From NCBI RefSeq assembly GCF_014252955.1, contig NZ_JACMIA010000001.1, positions 868,001-932,000 on the forward strand: DNA of 64,000 nt. The letters are read 5' to 3'. This document shows positions 46,926-55,156 of this stretch, piece by piece (position 1 is the stretch's first letter; each line of letters starts with the position of its first letter). Source of the stretch: Stappia sp. 28M-7. GTDB taxonomy: Bacteria > Pseudomonadota > Alphaproteobacteria > Rhizobiales > Stappiaceae. The position numbers and the translations under genes are program-made. The notes under the pieces were generated by a model, which was not told the origin of the DNA, did not search any database, and saw only the letters and a list, made by a program, of their open reading frames with translations.

Positions 46926-47005
46926 GACCGCGCCGGCATCCCGGCGCGGTCCCCCGGCAGGGGCCTTCAACGGCCCCGCCTCCGGCAGGCGCCCTTCGGG
47001 GCGCC
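46926..47005 (+). promoter_or_regulatory. Three tandem hairpins between coxA and ctaB
   Basis: The first is a perfect 11-bp stem with a 4-nt loop (46926-46951). The second, GGGGCC/GGCCCC, is at 46960-46977, and the third, GGCGCC-type, at 46988-47005. They occupy the 239-bp gap. Because no T tract follows any of them they are probably intra-operon structures that protect or attenuate mRNA, rather than full terminators. Confidence 0.55.
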
Positions 47006-47145
47006 GCGCCATTGAAACCCCGCCCGCCTGCCGCATCGGCACGGGCAAGAGATTTCGCCCGCACCGGGCAGGAAACCGCGCAAGACGAATGCCCGGCGGC
47101 GACGCCGACGGGCCATCGGCACGCACGAAAGAGACCGGAACAGAC

Positions 47146-48093
47146 ATGTCGCTCGCAGACTACCAGGACCGCAGGCTGGACGCCGTCGCCCTTGGCGGGC
47201 AGGGCGATGTCGGCGACTACCTGGCGCTGCTCAAGCCGCGCGTGATGTCGCTCGTCATCTTCACCGCGCTGGTCGGCCTCCTGATCGCTCCTGGCAGCAT
47301 CCACCCGGTGCTCGGCGCGGTCGCGATCCTGTGCATCGCCGTCGGTGCCGGCGCCTCGGGCGCGCTGAACATGTGGTACGACGCCGACATCGACGCGGTC
47401 ATGTCGCGCACCGCGCGCCGCCCGATCCCGGCCGGCAAGGTCACCCCCGAGGAGGCGCTCGCCTTCGGCCTGACGCTCTCGGCCTTCTCGGTTCTGGTGC
47501 TCGGCCTTGCGGTCAACTGGCTGGCCGCCGGTCTGCTGGCCTTCACCATCTTCTTCTACGCTGTCGTCTACACGATGTGGCTGAAGCGCTCGACGCCGCA
47601 GAACATCGTCATCGGCGGCGCTGCCGGCGCCTTCCCCCCGATGATCGGCTGGGCCGCGGTGACCGGCACCGTGACGGTGGAAAGCATCGTCCTGTTCCTG
47701 ATCATCTTCATGTGGACGCCGCCGCATTTCTGGGCGCTGTCGCTGTTCAAGCGCGGCGACTACGAGGCCGCCCGCGTGCCGATGCTGCCCGTCGTCGCCG
47801 GCGAGGACGCCACGCGTACGCAGATCCTCGTCTATTCGGTGCTGCTGGCCCCGATCGCCGTGGCGCCGACCCTGCTGGGCTTTGCCTCGCTGGTCTATGG
47901 CGTCGCAGCGGCTGTGCTGGGCGTTGCCTTCGTCTGGTACGCGGTCCGCGTCTATGCGCGGCGCGAGGGCGATGCGGCGCGCAAGGCGGCGGTGCGGCTC
48001 TTCGCCTTCTCGCTCGTCTACCTGTTCCTGATCTTCGCCCTGCTGCTCGCCGACAGCATCGTCGCCCGGCTGATCGCGGGAGGCTGGCTGTGA
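47146..48093 (+). CDS. ctaB: Protoheme IX farnesyltransferase (heme O synthase)
   Basis: CtaB farnesylates heme B to heme O, the precursor of the heme A of the oxidase. The 315-residue protein has eight or nine membrane helices. The UbiA-type sites are [20 protein letters not shown] (about residue 70-90) and [20 protein letters not shown] (about 195). The ATG at 47146 has GAGACCGGA upstream; the frame is open to 47089 but does not match the family. It overlaps the coxF-like gene by 4 bp. Confidence 0.94.
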   Translation: MSLADYQDRRLDAVALGGQGDVGDYLALLKPRVMSLVIFTALVGLLIAPGSIHPVLGAVAILCIAVGAGASGALNMWYDADIDAVMSRTARRPIPAGKVTPEEALAFGLTLSAFSVLVLGLAVNWLAAGLLAFTIFFYAVVYTMWLKRSTPQNIVIGGAAGAFPPMIGWAAVTGTVTVESIVLFLIIFMWTPPHFWALSLFKRGDYEAARVPMLPVVAGEDATRTQILVYSVLLAPIAVAPTLLGFASLVYGVAAAVLGVAFVWYAVRVYARREGDAARKAAVRLFAFSLVYLFLIFALLLADSIVARLIAGGWL

Positions 48094-48245
48094 GCGAGGA
48101 CGGCATGCGCCAGACGGAAGAGCAGAAGCGCCGCCAGCGCAAGCGCTCGGTCGCCATCGGCCTGGCGATCGCCGGGCTGGTGCTGCTGTTCTACGTGATC
48201 ACGCTGGTCAAGATGGGACCCGGCGTGCTCAACCGGCCCCTGTAA
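48090..48245 (+). CDS. Small membrane protein, CoxF-like
   Basis: This protein has 51 residues. A charged N-terminus ([11 protein letters not shown]) is followed by one membrane helix ([20 protein letters not shown]) and the tail [12 protein letters not shown]. This is the form of the small CoxF protein that stands between ctaB and ctaG in alphaproteobacterial oxidase clusters. The GTG start overlaps the ctaB stop by 4 bp (GTGA); an ATG at 48105 is an alternative. It is thought to help the assembly of the oxidase, though its exact step is unknown. The next gene, ctaG, starts 26 bp later. Confidence 0.78.
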   Translation: MSEDGMRQTEEQKRRQRKRSVAIGLAIAGLVLLFYVITLVKMGPGVLNRPL

Positions 48246-48271
48246 CGGACCCTGCGAGAGGAAGGCATCGC

Positions 48272-48928
48272 ATGACGCGACAGACCGACACCCCCGACCA
48301 GGCATCCGCGACGCCGCGCGATGCAACCGCCGCGCAGAGCGACCGGCTCGCCCGCAAGAACCGGCGCATCGCCGTCGCCGTGCTCGGCGGCGTGATGACG
48401 ATGGTCGGCGCGGCCTATGCCGCCGTGCCGCTCTACGAGCTGTTCTGCCAGGTCACCGGCTATGGCGGCACGACCCAGCGCGCCGACGCGCCGACCGGCA
48501 CGATCATCGACCGCACGATCACCGTGCGCTTCGACGGCAACGTCAACTCGAACCTGCCCTGGGCGTTCGGTCCCAAGGAGCGGGCGATCACGTTGCGCAT
48601 GGGCGAGAGCCGCCAGACCGCCTATACGGCGCACAACAATGGCGGCGATTCCAACATCGGCACGTCGGTGTTCAACGTCACGCCCTTCGAGGCCGGCGCC
48701 TATTTCAACAAGCTCGAGTGCTTCTGCTTCACCGAGCAGCCGCTTGCAGCAGGTGAATCCGTCGAGATGCCGGTGGTCTTCTTCATCGATCCGGCGATGG
48801 ACGAGGACCCGCACCTGAAGCATATCAAGGAGATCACCCTCTCCTATACCTTCTTCCCTGCAAAGGGACCTGAAACGCCGGTGGCCGCGGCTCCTGCCGC
48901 GACATCGGATCCAAGCAACCGCATGTGA
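48272..48928 (+). CDS. ctaG: Cytochrome c oxidase assembly protein CtaG (Cox11)
   Basis: CtaG/Cox11 delivers copper to the CuB site of subunit I. The 218-residue protein has one N-terminal membrane helix (about 32-54) and a periplasmic immunoglobulin-like domain. The copper-binding pair is in KLECFCFTEQ (about residue 150). A further Cys near the membrane helix (ELFCQVTGYGG, about 62) is also typical. The start follows GAGAGGAAGGC. It is in the cox cluster, 26 bp after the coxF-like gene. Confidence 0.93.
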   Translation: MTRQTDTPDQASATPRDATAAQSDRLARKNRRIAVAVLGGVMTMVGAAYAAVPLYELFCQVTGYGGTTQRADAPTGTIIDRTITVRFDGNVNSNLPWAFGPKERAITLRMGESRQTAYTAHNNGGDSNIGTSVFNVTPFEAGAYFNKLECFCFTEQPLAAGESVEMPVVFFIDPAMDEDPHLKHIKEITLSYTFFPAKGPETPVAAAPAATSDPSNRM

Positions 48929-48979
48929 GTGCGACGGCCCGCTCGCCGGCGGCACGACTATAATCGGGGGAGTGTACCC

Positions 48980-49840
48980 ATGGCGCATGCCAAGAACCAC
49001 GACTACCACATCGTAGATCCGAGCCCGTGGCCGTTCCTCGGCGGCGTCGGCGCCTTCATCATGGCGCTCGGCGCGGTCGGCCTGTTCCGCCACACCCAGG
49101 GCAACGAGTTCCTTGTGTTCGGCTTCAACCTGGCCGGCTGGGGCATCTTCGCGGTCGGCACGCTGCTCGTGCTTTACGTGATGTTCGGCTGGTGGCGCGA
49201 CACCGTTCGCGAGTCGCTGGCCGGCGACCACACCCCGGTGGTGCAGCTGCACCTGCGCTACGGCATGCTGCTGTTCATCGCCTCCGAGGTGATGTTCTTC
49301 GTTGCCTGGTTCTGGGCCTTCTTCGACGCCTCGCTGTTCACCGGCGAAGCCGCGCAGTATGCCCGCGTCGAGGCGACCGGCGGCGTGTGGCCGCCGGAGG
49401 GCATCGAGACCTTCGATCCCTGGCACCTGCCGCTGCTCAACACCTTGATCCTGCTGACCTCCGGCACCACGGTCACCTGGGCCCACCATGCCGTCGTTCA
49501 CAACGACCGCGAGGGCCTGAAGTGGGGCCTGACGCTGACGGTCGTGCTCGGCGTGCTCTTCACGATCTGCCAGGTCTACGAGTACAGCCACGCGGCCTTC
49601 GCCTTCTCCGGCTCGATCTACGGCGCGACCTTCTTCATGGCGACCGGCTTCCACGGCTTCCACGTGTTCGTTGGCACCGTGTTCCTGCTGGTCTGCCTGA
49701 TCCGCGCCAGCATGGGCCAGTTCACCCCGCAGAAGCACTTCGGCTTCGAGGCGGCGGCCTGGTACTGGCACTTCGTCGACGTGGTGTGGCTGTTCCTGTT
49801 CGTCACGATCTACGTTTGGGCGGCCGGCCCGGCCCACTGA
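48980..49840 (+). CDS. coxC: Cytochrome c oxidase subunit III
   Basis: CoxC stabilises the proton-uptake path of the oxidase. The 286-residue protein has seven membrane helices; the family stretches are [19 protein letters not shown] (about residue 96) and [14 protein letters not shown] (about 225), and it ends [14 protein letters not shown]. The ATG at 48980 follows GGGGGAG; an in-frame extension to 48929 is not expected. An L,D-transpeptidase gene follows 16 bp later, which is not a usual companion. Confidence 0.95.
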   Translation: MAHAKNHDYHIVDPSPWPFLGGVGAFIMALGAVGLFRHTQGNEFLVFGFNLAGWGIFAVGTLLVLYVMFGWWRDTVRESLAGDHTPVVQLHLRYGMLLFIASEVMFFVAWFWAFFDASLFTGEAAQYARVEATGGVWPPEGIETFDPWHLPLLNTLILLTSGTTVTWAHHAVVHNDREGLKWGLTLTVVLGVLFTICQVYEYSHAAFAFSGSIYGATFFMATGFHGFHVFVGTVFLLVCLIRASMGQFTPQKHFGFEAAAWYWHFVDVVWLFLFVTIYVWAAGPAH

Positions 49841-49856
49841 CGCAAGGCGCGAGACC

Positions 49857-50405
49857 ATGCGGTACCGTCTGCTGAAGACGGCGTTTCTGATCCTGTCCGC
49901 GGCGGCATCTGTCGCCGCGGACTTTGCTTTTTCGCGGTCCGCCGCCGCCGATCAGGCCGCCGCGCAGATCGAAGAGCCTCGCGTCGAGAAGGTCCTGGTC
50001 GAAAAGGGCGAACGGCGCCTGCAGCTGCTCGATGCGAGCGGTGCGGTGCTGAAGAGCTACACGATCGCGCTCGGCGGCGACCCGCTCGGCCACAAGCAGC
50101 GCGAGGGCGACGGCCGCACCCCGGAGGGGCGCTACACGATCGACTGGCGCAACCCGCAAAGCGCCTACCACCTGTCGCTGCACATCTCCTATCCCGACCA
50201 GGACGACACGCGCCGCGCCAACGAACGCAGCGAGGACCCGGGCGGGATGATCATGATCCACGGCATGCGCAACGGGCTGGGCTGGCTCGGCTTCCTGCAT
50301 CAATATGTCGACTGGACCGACGGCTGCATTGCCGTCACCAATGCGGAAATGGATGAGATCTGGCGGCTGGTTCCCAACGGTACGCCGATCGAGATCCGCC
50401 CCTGA
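49857..50405 (+). CDS. L,D-transpeptidase family protein (YkuD domain)
   Basis: This 182-residue secreted protein has a signal peptide (to about residue 31) and a YkuD domain. Its catalytic core is IHGMRN followed after about 17 residues by DWTDGCIAVTNAEMDEIW, which has the His, the Cys nucleophile and the supporting residues. Such enzymes form 3,3-cross-links or attach lipoproteins in peptidoglycan, or hydrolyse cross-links (YafK). It lies 16 bp after coxC and 48 bp before the DUF983 gene, on the same strand, so it may be transcribed with the oxidase cluster. Whether this is a chance insertion or a functional link is open. Confidence 0.88.
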   Translation: MRYRLLKTAFLILSAAASVAADFAFSRSAAADQAAAQIEEPRVEKVLVEKGERRLQLLDASGAVLKSYTIALGGDPLGHKQREGDGRTPEGRYTIDWRNPQSAYHLSLHISYPDQDDTRRANERSEDPGGMIMIHGMRNGLGWLGFLHQYVDWTDGCIAVTNAEMDEIWRLVPNGTPIEIRP

Positions 50406-50453
50406 CCGCGCCCGCGGTCCGGTAGCCTGCAGGGCTCTAGCGCCAGGAGCGCA

Positions 50454-50849
50454 ATGCACATGACTGAACCGACCGCCGACCGCGCGCATTATCCGCCGCA
50501 GGACCCGCTGCGCACCGGCCTTTCCGGACGCTGCCCGCGCTGCGGCCAGGGCCGTCTGTTCAAGGGCTATCTGGCGACCCGCCCGTCCTGCTCCAATTGC
50601 GGCCTGAGCTTCGATTTCGCCGACAGCGGCGACGGCCCGGCGGTGTTCATCATCATGATCGTCGGCTTTATCGTCGTCGGCCTGGTGCTGGCCGTGGAGA
50701 TGTCGATCCGTCCGCCGATCTGGGTGCACATGGTTCTGTGGCTGCCGCTCACCCTCATTCTCGGCCTCGGCATGCTGCGGCCGCTCAAGGGCCTGATGAT
50801 CGCCCAGCAATACAAGCACAGCGCCCAGGAGGGACGGGTTGACGAGTAA
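50454..50849 (+). CDS. DUF983 membrane protein
   Basis: This 131-residue protein has an N-terminal zinc-ribbon-like motif (CPRCGQGRLF and, 14 residues on, CSNCGLSFDFAD) and two C-terminal membrane helices (about 60-82 and 88-108). DUF983 proteins are found next to cytochrome oxidase assembly genes in many alphaproteobacteria. The role is unknown. AGGAGC precedes the ATG at 50454; the second ATG, 6 bp later, is equally possible. Its end overlaps the SURF1 start by 11 bp. Confidence 0.88.
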   Translation: MHMTEPTADRAHYPPQDPLRTGLSGRCPRCGQGRLFKGYLATRPSCSNCGLSFDFADSGDGPAVFIIMIVGFIVVGLVLAVEMSIRPPIWVHMVLWLPLTLILGLGMLRPLKGLMIAQQYKHSAQEGRVDE

Positions 50850-51621
50850 CGCATCGCCCGCGCCGGCGCCCGCTCGCAAGCGCCGCCTGCTGCTGCCGGC
50901 ACTGGTGGCCTTCATCGTGTTCTGCGCGCTGATGGCGCTCGGCACCTGGCAGGTGCTGCGCCTGCAGTGGAAGCTCGCGCTCATCGAGCGGGTCGAGGAG
51001 CGCATTGACCTTGCGCCCGTGGACCCGCCCGCCCCGGACGCGTGGGCCGGGATCGACGAGGACGCCTGGGACTACCGGCCCGTGCGCCTGACGGGCCGCT
51101 TCCTGGACGGCGAGGTCTATTACTATCTGGCGCTTACCGAGCCGCAGGGTACCTTCGGCGGCCCGGGCTATCTGGTCTATGCCCCGTTCCGCACCGAGGC
51201 CGGCCCGGTGGTGATGGTCAATCGCGGCTTCGTGCCGGAGTCCCGCCGCCTGCCCGAGAGCCGGCCGGGCAGCGAGCCGCCGGCAGGCGAGGTGGAGATC
51301 ACCGGCCTGTGGCGGCGCGACGAACGCGGCAACATGTTCACGCTGGATGCCGATCCGAAGACGCAGGTCTGGTTCGTGCGCGAGGCGCCGAAGATGGCGG
51401 CCTCGCTCGGCGTCGACGATGCGCCGCTCGCGCCCTTCAGCGTGGACCTGCGCGCCGAGGCAACGCCGGCCGGCGGCTTGCCGCAGGCGGGCGAGACCCT
51501 CATCTCCTTCCGCAACAACCACCTGCAATACGCGGTCACCTGGTACGGCCTCGGCCTCGTGCTGATCGGCGTGTTCATCGCCTTCGCCCGCAGCGAGACC
51601 CGCCGCCCGTCCGGGGAGTAG
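50839..51621 (+). CDS. SURF1 family cytochrome oxidase assembly protein
   Basis: SURF1 helps insert heme a into subunit I. The 260-residue protein has a helix at each end (about 16-36 and 232-252) and a periplasmic domain between them. The family stretches are LGTWQVLRLQWK (about residue 34) and PVVMVNRGFVP (about 128). A TTG start at 50839 is chosen because the strong AGGAGGG site lies just upstream and it overlaps DUF983 by 11 bp. It ends the oxidase cluster. Confidence 0.9.
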   Translation: MTSNASPAPAPARKRRLLLPALVAFIVFCALMALGTWQVLRLQWKLALIERVEERIDLAPVDPPAPDAWAGIDEDAWDYRPVRLTGRFLDGEVYYYLALTEPQGTFGGPGYLVYAPFRTEAGPVVMVNRGFVPESRRLPESRPGSEPPAGEVEITGLWRRDERGNMFTLDADPKTQVWFVREAPKMAASLGVDDAPLAPFSVDLRAEATPAGGLPQAGETLISFRNNHLQYAVTWYGLGLVLIGVFIAFARSETRRPSGE

Positions 51622-51670
51622 GGGCGGGGCGTCTTCGGGGCCTGCCACCGACGCACCAGCCGCTCCCTGG

Positions 51671-51710
51671 CGTCTTCCCGGGCAAGCGCAGCGCGACCCG
51701 GGACCGGGGA
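51671..51710 (-). repeat. Palindromic dispersed repeat
   Basis: In inverted form it shares the CCCGGG-N-CCCGGG arms with 40975-41022 and 51857-51910. The core is CCCGGGCAAGCGCAGCGCGA. Confidence 0.7.
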
Positions 51711-51856
51711 GGCACGGCGGTGGTGGGAGCCTTCGGGAGTGCCTTCGAGAGGTTTTCGGCTCTCCGGCCCCGGCTCGGCGCTTGCGCGCCGTCCGGGGTG
51801 ACGAAGGGAGGGACGGAGTGCCGGAAACCGTGGGGCAGCGATCAAGCGTCGTCACA

Positions 51857-51910
51857 GCCGCTCTGGCAACCAATAGGCCCCGGGTCGCGCTGCGCTTGCC
51901 CGGGGTGACG
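51857..51910 (-). repeat. Palindromic dispersed repeat shared with the 41.2 kb gap
   Basis: The first 21 nt (51857-51877) are the reverse complement of 41276-41296 with one mismatch. It continues into CCCCGGG arms. Confidence 0.8.
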
Positions 51911-51985
51911 GCCTTGGGGATGCGGGCGGATGTGTCATTCTCGGGCCGTCAACCCGGTGCTGATCGCCATCTCGCCCTCTCGGTT

Positions 51986-52026
51986 GTCATCCCGGACGAG
52001 GCCGCAAGGCCGACGATCCGGGATCC
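51986..52026. repeat. Palindromic dispersed repeat
   Basis: GTCATCCCGGA at the left and TCCGGGATCC at the right enclose a GC-rich centre with a small inner stem (GAGGCCGCAAGGCC). Confidence 0.65.
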
Positions 52027-52204
52027 AATGGCAACCCCGGCAGGGGCGAGGCGCGAGCGCATGGCCACCTCTATGGCTGTCACGCCTGCGCAGGCAGGCG
52101 TCCAGTATCCGCCTGGGCGGATGGTGGCGCACAGGCGTCTGCCGGCCATCGCGAAGGCCGCTAGCGGCACCGCCGAGGCCTCACTCGAACCGCACGGGGT
52201 TACT

Positions 52205-52241
52205 GGATCCCGGTCTTCGGCTGTGCCGAAACCGGGATGAC
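52205..52241. repeat. Palindromic dispersed repeat
   Basis: The arms CCCGGTCTTCGG and CCGAAACCGGG pair with one mismatch around a 5-nt loop. It ends in GATGAC, as the other repeats do. Confidence 0.65.
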
Positions 52242-52301
52242 ATCCCGCGGGTGGGGCCGCGCAAGGTGCCGGGTCATGGCGGAGTTATGGCCTGCGCCAT
52301 G

Positions 52302-52331
52302 AAAAAGCCGGACCGCGAGGCGGCCCGGCTT
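52302..52331 (-). terminator. Rho-independent terminator of the peroxiredoxin gene
   Basis: A stem of about 12 bp (AAGCCGGACCGC with GCGGCCCGGCTT, mismatched once) has, on the minus strand, a T5 tract (complement of 52302-52306). It lies 64 bp beyond the stop. Confidence 0.8.
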
Positions 52332-52394
52332 GAAAAGCACCGGCAAGCGGTGGCTCCGGCCGGTGCGCGAAGGCCCCGGCCGAAGGCGTCAGGA

Positions 52395-52877
52395 TCAGAG
52401 CGCGGCGAGGATGCCGGCGGCGCCCGAAACCTCGGCCTTGCCCGGCATTTCCTCGATGTTGAGGGCCGTGACCTTGCCGTCCTTGACGATCATCGCATAG
52501 CGCTTGGAGCGGATGCCGAGGCCGGCGCCCGAGGCGTCGAGCTCCAGGCCGATCGCCTTGGCGAAGTCGGCGCTGCCGTCGGCCAGGAAGGTGATCTTCT
52601 CGGCGCCGGTGGCCTTGGCCCAGGCATTCATCACGAACACGTCGTTGACCGACACCACCGCGATCTCGTCGACGCCCTTGGACAGGATCGTGTCCGCGTG
52701 CTCGACGAAGCCCGGCAGGTGGTTGTTGTGGCAGGTCGGCGTGAAGGCGCCGGGAACCGCGAAGAGAACCACGGTGCGGCCAGCGAAGAGATCGGAACTG
52801 CTGCGCTCGGCCGGGCCGTCGGCAGTCATGATCTTGAACTTGGTCTCGGGCAGGGTGTCGCCAACCTTGATCGTCAT
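52395..52877 (-). CDS. Prx5-type peroxiredoxin
   Basis: This 160-residue thioredoxin-fold peroxidase reduces hydrogen peroxide and alkyl hydroperoxides. The peroxidatic Cys is in PGAFTPTCHNNHLPGF (about residue 49). It is the only Cys in the protein, so it is a 1-Cys form that probably relies on glutathione or glutaredoxin. GAGGAG is upstream of the start. The following region has a good terminator. It is not next to the related thrB/rnhA genes, with which a peroxiredoxin gene is often found. Confidence 0.92.
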   Translation of the reverse strand: MTIKVGDTLPETKFKIMTADGPAERSSSDLFAGRTVVLFAVPGAFTPTCHNNHLPGFVEHADTILSKGVDEIAVVSVNDVFVMNAWAKATGAEKITFLADGSADFAKAIGLELDASGAGLGIRSKRYAMIVKDGKVTALNIEEMPGKAEVSGAAGILAAL

Positions 52878-52995
52878 GTTCGGAAGTCTCCTCAGAAAGG
52901 TGAGCCGGAGGGCGTCGCGATGCGGCAGGCCGCCGCATGGCGTCCGCCTCCTGACATAGGGTGTTCCGGCGCGTCCGTCGAGCGGCAGCGACAGA

Positions 52996-53925
52996 CTAGT
53001 TCGCCGCCGGCGGCAATTCGCTGCGATGCTCGACCGCGGCCTTGCCCTCCACCAGGGTCAGGGCGAGGGGGCGGGTGCCGTCGTCGCTGCTCGCAAGGCC
53101 GCGCGCGGGCAGGGTGAAGCGGGCGGTGGTGCCGTCCCGCTCCAGCAGCACCGGCACGCCGTTGTAGGAGCCCTGCGCGCCTTCCGCGAACAGGTCGACG
53201 GGATCGGTCGGCGATGCCAGCTCGGCGGTGATGACGAGGGTTTCCTCGGGCGCCTTGCCCTCGGCCGGGGCGAGCTCTTCCCGCTCGATGGCGGCAATGC
53301 GCGGCGGCGCCTCGCCCTGCGGCCGCGGCAGGGCGGCCCTTGCGGCGGAAATCGCCTGGCGGGCGGCAAAGTCCGGTCCGCCTTCGGCCAGCGGCAGTTC
53401 CAGCTGGGCCTCGCCCGGCATGCAGATCTCGCGGCAGATGCCGAACGTCACATGCGCGCGAAGCACGGGCGCGGTCTCGCCCGGTGTCGGCTCCAGGTCG
53501 ATCGGCAGCACGATGCGGTCGTGATAGATGATCGAGGTGGCGTAAGGATCGGAATAGCGCTCGGGCACGGGAAAGCGCAGGCGGGCCGAGCCAAGGCCCG
53601 AGGAGGCGCTGAAATCGGCGACGGTCGGGATGCCGGCCTCGCCCGGAAAGCGCCAATAGGTATGCCAGCCGTCCTCAAGGCGGATCTCCAGCGCCGCATC
53701 CCCGGCAGTCGGCGCCTCGCCAGGAGTGGTGGGGCCGGTGGAGTTGGGGCCGGTGGAGACGAGGCGGATGCTGGCCGCGCCCACGCGTGTCCACGGGCTT
53801 TCGCCGGCCTGGGCAGCACCGCCGAAGGGGCCGGCAAGCGCCAGGGACCCGAGCAGCAAGGCGGCTGCGGCAAGGCGCGCAAGGGCGCGTGAGTTACGGC
53901 GGGCAAAAAAGGTCCTGTTCTGCAT
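52996..53925 (-). CDS. Stand-alone DsbD alpha-domain (ScsB N-terminal-like) secreted protein
   Basis: This 309-residue protein has a signal peptide (to about residue 40, ending in AAQA) and a DsbD alpha-type immunoglobulin-like domain. The redox-type pair is in GICREICMPGEAQLELPL (about residue 175), where the two Cys are four apart. The membrane and thioredoxin domains of full DsbD are absent. In DsbD the alpha domain receives electrons from the membrane domain and passes them to periplasmic thiols; a partner membrane protein would be needed here and none is close. The ATG at 53925 is preferred because the signal peptide begins there. It is divergent from yqgE. Confidence 0.8.
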   Translation of the reverse strand: MQNRTFFARRNSRALARLAAAALLLGSLALAGPFGGAAQAGESPWTRVGAASIRLVSTGPNSTGPTTPGEAPTAGDAALEIRLEDGWHTYWRFPGEAGIPTVADFSASSGLGSARLRFPVPERYSDPYATSIIYHDRIVLPIDLEPTPGETAPVLRAHVTFGICREICMPGEAQLELPLAEGGPDFAARQAISAARAALPRPQGEAPPRIAAIEREELAPAEGKAPEETLVITAELASPTDPVDLFAEGAQGSYNGVPVLLERDGTTARFTLPARGLASSDDGTRPLALTLVEGKAAVEHRSELPPAAN

Positions 53926-54213
53926 GGCAATCCCGGCGAACTGCTCCATCTTGTCGGCCAAGCGACTGGCAGTGTTGGCGCAAATCGCCTTGCGGGTCCA
54001 CAGGCGAAGCGCCACATCTGCGTGATCGCGGGTGCTGCGGCGGTTAACATGCTGCAAGGCCCGACGTAAGATGGAGCCCCGCTAGCGCGCCGCTTCGCGG
54101 CCGCAGGCCGGAGAAACATGCCGCAGGGTGTGCCGGCAGGATGGGCGGGCGATAGTGGCCGGGCGAGACGGGCCCGGCGAAATGGGCCGGGCGCAGGAGA
54201 GGAACCAGGGGCC

Positions 54214-54813
54214 ATGAAAAGCGACGACCTCAGCCGGACCTCGCTCGCGGGGCAGCTGCTGATCGCGATGCCGCAAATGGCGGACGAGCGCTTCGCGCAT
54301 TCCGTGATCTATCTGTGCGCCCATTCGGCGGAAGGGGCGATGGGCATCATCGTCAACCAGCGGGCGCCGAGCCTCAGCTTTCCCGAGCTGCTGCGCCAGC
54401 TCGACATCATCCCCGACGACGAGAGCATCCGCCTGCCGGCGCCTGCCGACCGCATGCAGGTGCATCGCGGCGGCCCGGTGGAGACCGGGCGCGGCTTCGT
54501 GCTGCATTCGCAGGACTTCGTCATCGCCAACTCGACCATGCCGGTGCAGGACGGCATCTGCCTGACCGCGACGCTCGACATCCTGCGCGCCATCGCCGAA
54601 GGGCGCGGGCCGGCACAGGCGATGCTGGCGCTCGGTTATGCCGGATGGGGCGCCGGGCAGCTGGAAGCCGAGATCCAGGAAAACGGCTGGATCACCGGAC
54701 CGGCGGACGAGGCGATCGTCTTCGACACCGCGCTCGACAGCAAGTGGGACCGGGCGCTCGCCAAGATCGGCATCGCGCCGGCCATGCTGTCCAGCGAAGC
54801 CGGCCACGCCTGA
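54214..54813 (+). CDS. YqgE/AlgH family protein
   Basis: This 199-residue protein belongs to the conserved YqgE/AlgH family. The core has [20 protein letters not shown] (about 12-32), GIIVNQRAP (about 45) and the late [18 protein letters not shown] (about 145-162). The function is poorly known, though some members affect alginate production or redox signalling. The start at 54214 is chosen because GGAGAGGAACCAGGG precedes it. It has no operon partner; the gap after it is 343 bp. Confidence 0.92.
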   Translation: MKSDDLSRTSLAGQLLIAMPQMADERFAHSVIYLCAHSAEGAMGIIVNQRAPSLSFPELLRQLDIIPDDESIRLPAPADRMQVHRGGPVETGRGFVLHSQDFVIANSTMPVQDGICLTATLDILRAIAEGRGPAQAMLALGYAGWGAGQLEAEIQENGWITGPADEAIVFDTALDSKWDRALAKIGIAPAMLSSEAGHA

Positions 54814-55156
54814 ACACCGCGCGGGCCCGGCGCCGGGCGCGGGTTTGCGGGCGGCGGGTCGTGTTACCCGGTGCGCGCATTGCTGCTGGCAAACCATCCG
54901 GCTTGCCCGGACCCGAGCCGAGAGATAGGGTGCGCCTGAGCATTGACCGCCAGCGCCCGACGGGCGCCTGGCCGGACGAGGCGGAGCTGCCGGGGCAGGC
55001 AGGCCGCCGGGCTTGCAAGGGCACACCGGACCGCAGACCGGGATGCGACCGAGGCCGGAACGCCAGGAACGGGGGGCCGCCCCGCCGGGCGAACTGGCGC
55101 GGCGGACGCATCCGCTCCCGGTTCGCAAGAAAGACTTTCTGGAGGATATCGCCGCC
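54814..55156. other. 343-bp gap between yqgE and thrC
   Basis: I see no gene. A 14-bp perfect palindrome, GCCCGGCGCCGGGC (54825-54838), lies just after yqgE and is part of a longer GC-rich hairpin. Further on the sequence is GC-rich, with no clear promoter and no riboswitch. The thrC ribosome binding site GGAGG (55141-55145) closes it. Confidence 0.55.

Larger units (their letters stand above)
51622..52394. other. 773-bp gap filled with palindromic repeats and one terminator
   Basis: No gene is supported here. The repeats at 51671-51710, 51857-51910, 51986-52026, about 52076-52112 and 52205-52241 share the GTCAYCCCGG theme with the 41-kb gap. The last 90 bp hold the terminator of the peroxiredoxin gene (52302-52331). 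Several short open frames cross it in different frames but none has a family match. Confidence 0.7.

Noticed and set aside
54814-55156. A possible riboswitch or leader peptide before thrC
   Set aside because: No threonine- or isoleucine-rich short frame and no known aptamer pattern is visible; only GC-rich hairpins were found.
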